Below are positions 24,950 to 37,400 of a stretch of 64,000 nucleotides of DNA, piece by piece. Where the stretch lies: NCBI GenBank assembly GCA_032718565.1, contig JAVGVS010000022.1, positions 1 to 64,000 of the forward strand, in the 5' to 3' direction. This DNA is from Distichodus sexfasciatus. Lineage: Eukaryota; Chordata; Actinopteri; Characiformes; Distichodontidae. Every line of letters begins with the position of its first letter. Position 1 is the first letter of the stretch. Under the pieces are notes generated by a model that saw nothing but the letters and a program-made list of their open reading frames with translations, had not been told where the DNA came from and did not search any database. The translations under genes were made by a program, and so were the position numbers.

Positions 24950-27900
24950 TTAGTTGCTGGAGATGCTCCATGTTCCTGGACAGTGTGGAGACTATGCTTG
25001 ATGGACTCTCTCAGGACAGCGCTTTGGATGAAGCTCTTTGTTCACTCCTCACCTCCCCCACTCCCTTTATCCTCGTCCAGCCATTTGGGCAGCTGTCACA
25101 TAATCCAGCTAATCAGAGACAGGGTGTGTGGGAACAGGACCATCCCCTGGACTACTGACACACACACACACACACAGTCCGACTTTACCACCTTTTCACT
25201 GATAACGCCAGCACACCAGCTCTCTTTCACACCCTCACCTCCACCTTCCATATTGGTTGAGGGTAATGCAGATCGCCAAGACTTGAGGACCGTTTGAGTA
25301 CATCCTTGTCCACACACACACACACACTCACGACACAAACAACATGGGGGGGCAATGGTGGTGGGGTGGGGGGTGTGGAGAGGTCAGAAGCCCCACTGCA
25401 TGTCGTGGGATGATCCACGTCCATGTGAAATAATCCATCTTTTTAAGACGCATCTGTTGTGCGTCTGCATGGAAGCATTGGCCGAAACCAACCCCCCCCC
25501 CATAAACCACAACTCCCACTCCCACCCAGACAGACCCACCAACACTGTTAATCCCATTCTGCATCATCCAGTTGAGCCAGCCAGTGGGTCCCCAGTGTCT
25601 TAGATCGCATACTCACACACACACACACACACACACTTTCTCTCACACAGTGTCTGCAACCCGGCTCCTCCCACCCCACCGCTGGAGATGAAAGTAGTGT
25701 TTCTTGTAAATGTGTTTCTTGTAAATTTGTTCCTCACTATGACCGTCCTTCACGATAGCTTAAGGCGTCCCGTTCTGCGCCATAACGAACAAAAATGAGC
25801 AAAAATGTTGTTACTTCTAAACCGGTTTTTAATAATCGCGATCCTCGTACTGGAGGTCGAACGATTATCGACGTGGCCGGTTATCAGGACCGATATTAAA
25901 ATTTTTTGCTTGTCGAAATCGGTCTTTTTTGATGCCTCTCTCTGTGTGAAGTCGTGACTCTGCGGTCTAGAGGAATGTCTGATTTGTTAGATGTTCATCG
26001 TTAAAGGCTGAAGCATTAAAAGTTTTACTGGGAGCCCTGTATTTTTTGTGTTAAGAACATTCTGAAACGTTCTCAGGATTGAACATATGCTTTGTGTTGC
26101 AGTAAATATATACTGTTTAAAATATCGGTTATCAGTCTTCTTGATCAGTAACAGTAGCTATCAGTATTGCCACTAACAATCCGACATCCATCGACCCGTA
26201 GTCACTGTGTCACAATACTACAACTTAAGAGAACGTCTGCAAACGTGCAAGAAAAAGCCGCAGTCTGCATTCTGTCGCTAATTAGTGTGTAGAAGCAGTA
26301 AGTGATTTGGTGCCGTGGAGGTGAGGCATCAAAGCTGCAGGAGGCACTCTGTCTCCTGATTAAAGAGCACAGCGGTGCGGTTGAGCCGCTCTCGGCTCTG
26401 TTCCATCGCACAGCTTTTACCCCACCTGCTTCCCCCGGACTAATTTGTTTACGGGGGGTTTTGTTCTTTTGGAGTCCTTTGTATGCTGCTTCAGGGTGCA
26501 TGTGAGGGGGTGTGGAGATGTTCACAGCGCGGGAGGTTAATGGATCAGGAAACCGGCTCCGGGGTTTAGAGCTAAAGGATGTATGATGTTCCGCGCAGCG
26601 TGTCACCTCAGGGAGGTTAAAGTAGTTGTTGTGAGCTTGTGGATTGCTATTGAATAAACGTTGACTAAATTTACTCTGATCTAGAACGTGACATTTAACT
26701 AGGGCTGGACGGTTAGTCGGAAACGAATCCAAACCGACATTCAGAACCTCCGATCGATGTAATGTGATGGAATGATTTGTTCTTGAGTTTGGTCTGTTGA
26801 ACAGTTCTAGAAAAGTCTAGAAGCTACGAACGCAGCATCATGGTCATCTGACGTTTCACATGTGCCCCAGTTACCAGCGCTAGTTGACATCATTGCTGGA
26901 TAAATTGTCTGGGTTTGAGATTATTACGTTTACGGCATTTAGCAGACACTCTTATCCAGAGCTGCTTCCATTTCCTAATTTCAGGAACCGTCTCCCTGAG
27001 AGCAACTTGGACTTGAAGTCAGTTGTCATTGTGAACACAGCACAGCACAGCACAGCGTGCATCACAACCAAATGTGACTTCTGCATTTGACTCAGCCGTG
27101 AAGGAGCAACGAGCAGTTGAAGTGCAGTACTTCGGGACGGTACCTTGTTCATGAGTACCTCAGTGGTACCTTTACCACTGAAGGTACCGCTCGGGGATTT
27201 GAACTGGCAACCTTCAGATCACGGGGTGAACTCTCTAACCATTACGCTACCCACTGCCCCTTGACTTAAGGGTCTTGCTCAGGGACCCTAGGGACTCGGT
27301 GGTTATAGTGCTGGAGGTAGGGTTCGAACCCACAACCTCTTGGTCCAGAGTTGAGTATCGTAACCTTTAGACCACCGTCAACACACACTACTGTCAGATT
27401 ATTGTTAGATTTATCCTAGAAAAGTTTAACATTTAGTAGAATTTGTAGTTGGAGCTCACACACAGCTGAATTTATCGGCCAGTTCAAGGTGAGTCTTGTG
27501 TGTTGTTTGCACTCCATATTAATAATCGGTGTCGTTATCGGCCCTGAAAAACAAATATCGGTCGACCTCTACTCCAGTGATGGATGGTTGTGAGAACCAC
27601 AGCGCTACCTTTACCGGTTTGGCGTTCGAACCGGCGACCCTCCGAACTCCCTAACCGTTACACTACCATCTGCCCCGTGACTTAAGGCCTCGTTCACACG
27701 GACGTCTGAACCAGGCGTTTTTCTGGCGTTGGTGGCGCCAGGTGAGTGAACGCCGCCCGTTTTTCTGCTCATTGGAGCAAATCAAAGCGTCCACACGGGC
27801 GTTCAGCACCGGCATTCGGCCGGCTGCGCATTCGGGTGGCGTCAAATAACGCTGCACGCAGCGTTTTCTTGGCAGCAAAATCCCGACGAACGTGAGGAAA

Positions 27901-28432
27901 ACTACGCCAATCGAACGCAGCTACAAACGCAGCAAAAGCGCGTATGGCGTTCAGACGGCATTCATTTCGAACGTCCGTGTGGACGAGGCCTAAGGGTCTT
28001 ACCCAGTGGTGGTAGTGCTGGGAATCGAACCCACGACCTCTTGGTCCAGAGTTGAGTATCTTAACCACTAGACTACCACCAGCCCCCACCATCGTCAGAT
28101 TCACGTTCGATTTATCCTAGAAATGCATTCACAAATATATCATTTAATACCAAATACATGTTTATTATGCTTTAAAAACGTATTCTTGCGTTGTGGCGTT
28201 CAGTGTGCTGTTGTGAGTGAAAGTGAAAAGTGAAAGAGCAGTCAGTCTTGCTGTTGAGAAACTCTGACTCATGGCCTGGACTGTCTTGTTTATGTCTGTC
28301 TTCAGGTCTGTCTCTCTCTCTCTCTCTCCCTTTTCTTCCTTCCCCTGTTACGATATCGGTCTCTGTAACCTGACTCTTTTCTGATGGAGCTTGCCTTCCT
28401 GCCTTAAGTGGGATGGTGCATGTAATCTGTCT

Positions 28433-28468
<36 letters not shown>

Positions 28469-31400
28469 TGTACAACTATCTTTGTGGGGACATTTTATAG
28501 CCTCCCGTAATGACTAGATGTGTATAATCCAACACCTAATCCTAACCCTAACCTTAACCTCAGGAACCAAATGCACATCTTTTACCTCTTTTAGTTCCTC
28601 AAATAAAACGTGCATTTTCTGTAAACTCCTTTCTCCTCACGGGGACCTCTCAGATGTCCCCACAAAGCCCCAAAACACGAATAACAGTGATTTTAAGGGA
28701 CAAAACGGCCTAAAAAGGTCCCCACAACGCATAAAACCATCAGCACTGCCGGAAAGCCCTGTGTGTACATTATGCTGATTGTGTTTTTCCCTCTTCTCCT
28801 CTACAGCGGTCCTTCACTCTCATCGTGGAGGCCTGGGACTGGGACAACATCACCCAAAACAGTGAGTACTCTCCCCGCCGTCTTCTCTACAGCTCGTACT
28901 GACGTGCCATTTTGGCCTGCTCACACTCCGACTCGGGGACGGATTTCCTCGCCGGTGGTGTTTTGAGTCATCTTCGAACATTGCGACAGCATTGAGGCTC
29001 GAGTGCCAAAAGGGAAATTCATGGTGAAGATGCTCATGATTCATAGCGAGCAGTCAAATTGAGAAGTGTTAATTAAAGTAGACACGGCACGATACCGATA
29101 TTGTAAATTTGGATATCTGCCGATACGATACAGATCCGATACGAGTTGTTTTAAAACTGAAAATAATGCTTTAATAAATGTCTGAATACAATTTTGAGCT
29201 GTCACCCAGCTTTGGAGTAAGGGTCACTTCCAGGCCACGCCTCTTGCGAAAAATATTTGAATTTTTAAAAATGTTTTTAATGCGAAATAGGAAATCGTAA
29301 AACGACACTTTGGTTTTGGTAATGTCGGATGAAAAAATCTTGGTTCTAATTTGCAAAATGCATCAACAAATTATGCAAATAATAATTCATGTGTGTTCTT
29401 GTTGTGTTGTTCAGAAAAGATCAGTCACGTCATGAGCAGAGTTGCTTAGAGTCGCCAATCAACCTATAGTCAGACCCTCCGGGATTTCACGATGTTGCGA
29501 TTAACGCAAATTCAGCCAATCCCACGAATTCCTCCCGACCTTGCAATTTTGACCAGTTACTGCAACTTTTCCACAAATTTTTTTTGACCAATCATTGGCG
29601 TTTCCCGCCAAACGTTGTGCTATATGTCGGCAAACTCACTTCCTTGGTACGTTTGGAAGAGGCAACAGGAAACGTGATTAAAAACACCCCACGTTTACCT
29701 TTAAAAAAAGAAAGAAAAAACTAAATGATTAATGGTAAAAATAATAGTATTTTTCCTTTTCATTTTAATTAATTGGTAAAGAATAATTATAAAAGGGGAC
29801 AAAATGGCAACTTTTGTCCCCCACTTTGACTTACTCCTGCAACTTTATTGCAACAAACAGCTAAAAACCGCAACTTTCGTCGCAATTTTTTATAAAAGCT
29901 GCCGCAAAATCAGGCGTTTTAGGCCACGACAGTCGCAAGAAGACCCGCGAAATCTTGAAGGGACTGTGTAGTGCTTTTGGATTGTGGGAGGAAACCAGAG
30001 AAAACTTACACGAACACGGGGAGAGCACGCAAACTCCGCGCAGAAATGCCCGACGGCCGAGCCGAACAGTATTCGGTGTAAATGAACTATGTGAGCGTTC
30101 AACAGTATGTGCAAACTGTCATAGCAGCGTTTAAATGGAGGAAACTACAATCTGTAATATGTGCAAATAATAATGTTCAGTAATTAGTGCCGCACTGCCG
30201 CCAGCAATTTTGTCTGGAAAGTTTGTTGTTGCTGGAACCTTATGGTCGTAACGTGCTGTCGTCCATCTGATATTTCTCAATTCTGACATTATACTTCACC
30301 GTGTGACGTCCTGGAACGTTCTCAATTAGAGAATGATTGCAGTTTTGATTCTTGGTGTGTTTTACTCTTCATTCCCATCAGGTTTTTCCCGTGAACACGC
30401 CCTTGGGTTATCCGTTAATCTGCTTTGTGATTTTTATTTATTTTTTCCCTTCTGCCATAACAGACATTTGTGACAATATCATTTGTCTAAAGCACTTTGT
30501 TGCTTGTGGAAAGAGAATAACCTCCGGGGTACGGTCGGCTGTGGCGAGGGAGTGCTTAAAGTAGAGCATGTAAGTGGTAAACGAGGGCCTCCAGCGCACT
30601 TGAGAGTGGACGTGGGCGCCGTTTGGGCCGCAGCTGTATCCTGTTTTCCTTCGCCTGTCCGGCCGCCGATCCCGCCGCCTTTGTCTCGCTTGAGGAATTG
30701 TCGGGAGGAAGAGGGTCGCGCAGAGGAATTTAACATGTGCGAGCGAAGGTGGACGCTGGCTGGCAAGAACGTCTCGCTGGAGACTTTGATGTGCGGATGC
30801 AATCGCTAGGACGACTGTGCGACCTGACCTCCTGTAAAACGGCGGAACGCAATCACGTTAAAGACTCGCGCCGGAGCTGCTCCGTCCTGTTTTCTCTCCC
30901 TCTCAGTTTCTACGTAGTCGGAAAACAATGAAGGCTGCTGAAGAATTCCAGCGTCGACCTCCGGGTCCGCCAGTCTGTGGGTCGGTCGTCCGTGGGAACG
31001 TATTTGTTTTCTACGCGGCTAGCGGTACTCCGGTGGCACCCCGGGGGGACGTTTTTATTTTAGCATGGCGTGAGCCGGGCTAGAATGCGCACTTAAGATG
31101 GTTGACTAGCAGGTGTCTCCCAGTGAAGTTACGAAGCTATTTGTTTTCCAGCAGCTGTCGAGTAATCGAGTGGCTCCCTGACAAGGACGTTGGCGTTGAG
31201 GGCGGTTACACCTTCACTTCTCCCACACCATGACTTGTCTTGTAAAATGTCTGTTTTACTTTTTGGAGGGTCTGAAGTCCCATTCATTAGAGTCAAGTCT
31301 TGTAGATGCTCTGGAGGTCAGAGGTCACAGAAGTGCTCTAGTGTAATCCATACCTGCCAGCTGATGGTGGTAATGTGTGTGGTACCGCTAGCAGTAGTGG

Positions 31401-34400
31401 CTAAATTTATCTGCTCCTTTAATCTTTGTCGCTCTTCATTCTGGGGGATGTGATACTGCTGTCAGCTAGGAAAATAAATTTAGCAAATTCCTTTGATCGA
31501 CAAGTAGGATATAAACTGCTGACCAATGTTGAACCTAGTCGTTGACACTGTAACACAGAGTTGCCGACTTTTGGTCAGTTGCCAGGAGTGAGATTTTCAA
31601 TTTTCGGATGTCCCAGCGTCCAGTTAGCCTAACCCTAACCCTAACCCTAACCGGTCCAGTACATATCTACATTGTTACTAGGGCTGCAACTAATGATTAT
31701 TTTGTTCTTCAATTAGTCTGCCGATAATTAATCAATTTTTATCGGATTTCCAGCATTTTTAATAAACCAAACTGTCTGTATCTATTTTTCTATATTTATT
31801 GTTTATTCTCTAACGTTATAAAATGGAAATAAAATATTGTCTGATTATTTGAAAATGAAGAAATATTGAAGTCTTGGCCCTTTTTATCCCATTTGGACTC
31901 ATTTTGGCCTACAGCTCATTTCTGACTCATTTCTGGGAGAGAACTACACTTTTGCGCAAGACGGCGTTCCACATGAGAGTCGCGTCCCAATAACGCGGTG
32001 GACACGTGTCGGAATAATCACTGAAAATATCAAGTAAATGTCCGTGTTGTGAGTAGAACGCTGGTTGTTTTTGTTATTTATCAGCTAAAAATGAGTTCTG
32101 TCTGTAATAAATGGGAAGGTTTGACTGGAGCGCTTTAGTGAATGTTGGACTTCCCTGTGAGAGTCGTGCACGCTAACAAACAGCACGTGTTTACAGCACG
32201 AAAAATGTCTTTTTTGCATTTTTACACATTTGCTGCAGTTTTTGTGGCAGCAAGACACAGCGCTGGTTCTCGTCTCCTCCTTATTCTTCTTTTATGGCGG
32301 TCGGCGTCCGGCTTAATGCTGCTTTACCACTGCGGCTTTGGTTAGCTCACCGCCCCCACAGTAGGGGGTAGCCACCGTACGTCTGTGTATAATAACGTAA
32401 ACCCAACAAATCGATTATTAAATGTGCTGCAACTATCTTAATAATCGATTTTAATCAATTTAATCGATTAACACAGAATTGTTTTAATAAAGTATATTTT
32501 TCCTGCCTTAATAATTGTCGATTTCACACCGAACCGAAATATTTTTGATCATCTAGTGACTCAACAATCAGGATTAGCTGCTGCTAACGAATGCAGTGAG
32601 TCATTTTTGTTTTCAGCTATGGAAAGATGCAAAATAAGCTATGTTTTAGGGATTAAAAAATAAAGATTATGTATAGATGTTTACTTATCCTCAAAGCTTG
32701 CATCAGCATCTGAAAACACAAGATGTGTGTGTGTGTGACATGGTCCAAGTTAGGGCTGTGCGATTAATTGAAATCGTATCGAAATCGCGATGTGAATATG
32801 CGCGATTTCTAAATCGCCTTACAGCACGATTTTTTGCGCACTCCCGACTTTTCCCGCAGTATGCTATTTGTAATAGCGCGCAAACGTGAAACTCGAGAGC
32901 ACAAAATTAGGAATCAAGTGCGCGGTTGTGAAAATATTGCGCGCGAACTGTATTTTTCCTCTCTCGAATGTCTTTTTTCCTCTCGATTTGTTAAATGTCC
33001 TCGCGCGCGCAGAAATCTCACTCGAGCAAAAAAGCCGCTCGTCTGTGATCTATGTTGCGCGCGCGGTTTGAAAGCGGGTAGGTTTTGGCAGTGTGGGGGC
33101 GGGGTTTTGGTGGTCTGGGTTGTTGTTTTTTCACACACGCACATACATACACACACACACACACACATTTACTTTTTGCCATAGCTCTGTTCTAGAGACA
33201 TTTTGTTACACCTTTACTAGGTGATTTTTTTTTTGCCTTATGTCTGTTTTAGAGGCATGTTACAGGTCTTTGATAAAGATCTAATTGTTTTCCTTTGGAA
33301 AAATGTTTCATATTCACACTGTAAAACATGTCTGTGTGTGTCAAAATCGTGATTAAAATCAAAATCGCAATATTGTTCAAGAAAATCGTGATAGGTTTCT
33401 TTTGTCCATATCGCACAGCCCTAGTCCTAGTGTCATGACCCGGCTCCTACTGGCCTCCCAAGTGGGTGGAATGTGGGCCGGTTCTCGCTGGTTCCTGAAT
33501 TCTGCCACAGCTGAACACAAGGGCAGATTGAGGTGTACGTGAAAGTGGAAGTGAGTGATTATTTGTCATTGTGAACACACCACAACGAAATGTGAGCTCT
33601 GCATTTAACCCATCAGTGAAGGAGCAGCGGGCAGCTAACAAGCACCCAGGGAGCAGTGCTTGGGCACGGTACCTTGCTCATGAGTACCTCAGTGGGTACT
33701 TTACCGGCCCTGGATTCGAACCTGCGACCTTCTGATCACGGGGTGAACAGCCTACCGTTACGCCACCAACTGCCCCCTAGGCTACATTTTCTGTTAGCCC
33801 CGTCCCCCGGGCATATTTTAATGAATTGATATTTTTACTGGTCAATTGGGGCCCCCCTGGTAGGCTGGTACATGTGGGGGTCCCTAGGCTCAAGCCATAT
33901 CTAGCCTGTGCGTTAATCCGCGCCTGACTGAGCACCAGCACCAGTGGGGGAAAAAGAGTCAAATACAGCTCAAAAACGTCCCCGTAACTGACACTTTTAA
34001 ACCATTAGCTTTGACGGAGCAGTTTGTTGTTCACTGGTTAATCGTTAAAGGGTTAAAGGTCAGCATTCTTCCAGTTGCGGGTTTGTGCAGCTCTCTGCAG
34101 CCAGCCGCCTCTCAGCGAGGAGACGGTGGCCTCGTTTGTCACTCGTTAGAGAAGCCAACCCAGGTTCCCGCACCGTGCCAGACACTAATAATCTCGTCAT
34201 AGAGGGAGTCCGGTGCCAAGCCCTGTCTCCCGGAGCTCGCTACAGCATGTCCACGCGCAGGCTTTTGGCAGCGCCGTGTCGCTTCACAAACCAGCGTCTC
34301 CGGGCAGACTACGGCACAAGCTTCGTAGCGCTGATTGATGGCGCGCGTTAGTATGCGGCGCGAAGGCTGCGAGTTCGCCCCACGCTGTGCCTCGTTCTGC

Positions 34401-37400
34401 TTTCTTCGGGCTGGACACATTCCAGCGCATATTCTACTGTGGGCAATAAATCTGATGTTATAACACTTGGGGAGGAAGGTGCAACAAGGGGTGTAACGAT
34501 ACATCGATCGGCAGCGATACTCTAATTCACGGATCAGTCGGTGAGCATCGCTCCAAAATGAAGAATCAGATATCATAGGTATTGTAACGTCCTTCACTGG
34601 TTTCTTCTCAACTTCATTAAGCGTGATGACACATCGTCGTGCAAAAACCACTTGACGTCCTCAAACAAGCAGCCTCTGAAAGCGGAGAGTGAATATTTTG
34701 TCATTGTGAATGCAGCACAGCGCACAGTTCCACAACCAAATGTGACCTCTGCGTTTGACCCGTCCGTGAAGGAGCAGTCGGATGCTGCTGACATGGGCAG
34801 CACCCGGGGAGCAGTGCTTAGGGATGGTACCTTGCTCAGTGGTACCATTACTGTTCTGGGATTCAAACCGGCGACCTTCTGATTATGGGGTGAACCTCCT
34901 AACTGTAACGCTACCATCTAGGTTGAGGTACGTTTGCTTAAGGTCGTCAAAGGATTTTGTACGCCGGATTGTTGGTCACGGTGTTTACACGGCACGATTT
35001 GGAAGAGGCTGGAAAGTAGGGGAGTAACGATACATAATAAGGATCGACCGATTATCGGGCGTTGTTAGTAGAGTTGGGTTCAAAAAATCGATTCACCGAT
35101 CAATATCGATTCTCGTTCGAAAAATACGGTATCGATTCAAAAATTCACGAATCTATCTTTTCCTGCGGCTATGCGCTACTTCTCGCGACCGCGCAAGGAG
35201 ATCTATAAAGTGAGACCGGCGAAACCGAAACCAAATAGAGCCATGGCTGAAGCTGCTCCGCTCAAATCACCGTCTGGCCTAAATTTATAACCAAGCAAAA
35301 CTAGTATTGACGCAAAGAAATCTCTAAATAAATGGATATCGAATCAAATCGAGAATTGAATCGGATCATGACCTCGTGAATCGGAATCAAATCGATTCAG
35401 GAAATCAGCAACGATACCCAGCCCTAGTTGTTAGGCATTTTCCGATTATTGATATCTCTGTTTAATATTAAGTGATTACAAGGCGCGCTAATGTGGCTCC
35501 ACTGCCGTCTCTTCTCTCTGTACCGTTTGCTCTCGACTCGCTGCTTCATTTAATGTCCCGCCCACAACAGTCTCTGATTGGTTATATGTCACACGAGTAG
35601 CAGCCAAGTAACGCTGAAGCCTTGTTGTCACTCACACCACCATCACACACGAGCGCAGCGTGAAGCTCCCAGAAGGAGAAGAGGAGAGTTTGAGCTGAGC
35701 TTGGTGTTTGTAAAATAAAAAATCTTGACATTTACTTTCTTTTTGCATATCGGTTCAAAATATCGGTTATCGGCCCCATTAACTAGCAATAATCGGTATC
35801 GATATCGGCCCCGAAAAACCGACATCGGTCAACCACTAATACATACAGTCATAAACTCTACATCGAGTCAGTGATCATCGAGCCCCTAGTCTCAGGGATT
35901 TACACGCCTGAGGCCAACATGGTCACCACTGCTCAAGGGCGCTTCTAGGGTGCATGCAGGTCAAGTGACGCATTGTTAATCTGCGTTTTGAGGTGTACAG
36001 TATGTTATTGCTGTGCCTGTGCGTCGTGGGGCCCCAGCAGCCTCAGGAAAGGTCTTGTTGCATTGTGTTTACAGGGCAGGAAGGGCTCTGGACGGGCTAA
36101 TGTTTAGACATTGGGCAGAGCGGCCCAGCAGCTCCTTTCATTGTTCTTTATCTGGAAGCGCCACAGCTATTTCTGTTTTTGTTGCTTAATTCGTCTGACA
36201 TTGTCACTGGATGGAGAGGAAAGTGTGAGTGCATGTGGTTGGGTAGTGTGTGTGTGTGTGTGTGTGTGTGTGGTGGGGGGGGGGGGGGGGGGGCACAGCA
36301 TTCAGTCAAAGCATCAGGCCAGAGGAAATCGCAGGCCCCCCTACTTCCACTGTGATTGTTTGCTGTCTCAGATCCCACCGTGATAAAGATTGCTTTCTTT
36401 GTTGAAGTTGGCGCAGGGCAAAGGGAAGCTTGGCAAAAACGGGCCTGCGTTAATGCGAATGCCAATGGGCGAGGGCGAGACATTGTGCGTCCTGAGGACA
36501 CCGCTGGATTTTTATTGTTTTTCTTTTTAATCCCCAGTCGCAGCCAGAAAGAAAGCCTTGAGTGAGACGCGTGAGCACTGCGAGGACTGTTAGGATCGGG
36601 GATTTTGAAAGTCAGGCGGTCCTCATCTCAGGAGACGAGTCTGTGCTTCCCCTCCCTTCTGCCTCGCTCTCCCTGGTAACAGCGCTCACGCTCAGGCCAC
36701 TCCTTCAGACCAGACGGCCCCATCGCTTTCTCGGAGGAGCGCGGGGGAAACACGGGGCGTGCTATTGGTTAACTTTAGAGCGGTTCAGAAAACCCAGCCT
36801 TGACAAGGTTCCCGATCTCCCGAGAGTGCGCTTGTTTACTGTAAAGATGCTAAGAGGTTCTGAACGACCGTTTTGCCGTGCTGTTTGCCCAGTGGTTTGC
36901 TAGGGTCTGGAAGTGGCTGGACAGTAGGAACGTAACGATACGTCAGTCTACATTGACAATAGGGATGCTCAATATGGGAATTATTGGCCGATATTTTCCA
37001 TGCTTACATCTGCCGATGCTGATAACTGAGCAAGGCAAGAGTCAAGCGCGAGCGTGTGAAGACAAGATATTTCGCTCGCAAAAGTTCCAAAGTGCACTCA
37101 GAATTTTGGCACAGAAATAACGGCATAACTCTGACGTTTCTAACACAGCGCCAAGTCAAGGGCGCGTGAAAGCCGAGTCGAGCGAGGGCGGAGCATTTCC
37201 AGTGTAGTACACAACATTTTAAGAAAAAGTCACTTCCCTATGTTCCCTCTGTGGCGTACCAAGTCAAATAGGGCACGTGTGACACTCCACGTGCACTACC
37301 TAGTGTGTAGAGAGCCGTTACGCTACAAACCCGGCTATTTCCTGAGATGCATACTGCTGCATAGAAGAGTATGATAAGAGCGCCTTATCACCATGCTATT

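Larger units (their letters stand above)
8997..28806 (+). other. Intron 2 (19.8 kb)
   Basis: The largest intron in the window. Roughly 9-14.5 kb is mostly non-repetitive apart from GT tracts; 11550-11660 holds clustered TAATTA-type and E-box motifs. From 14.6 kb on it is dense in transposon fragments (hAT-like ends reading GGGCTGGACGAT near 14887, 17668, 19699 and 26701), SINEs, minisatellites and microsatellites, listed separately. No exon-like frame was recognised. Confidence 0.85.

Noticed and set aside
26202..26732. 176-codon ORF on the minus strand in intron 2
   Set aside because: No recognisable domain, transmembrane segment or splice context; composition is like the surrounding intron.
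31628..31652. Internal telomere or fusion scar
   Set aside because: Only four units; such short runs are common in fish genomes.
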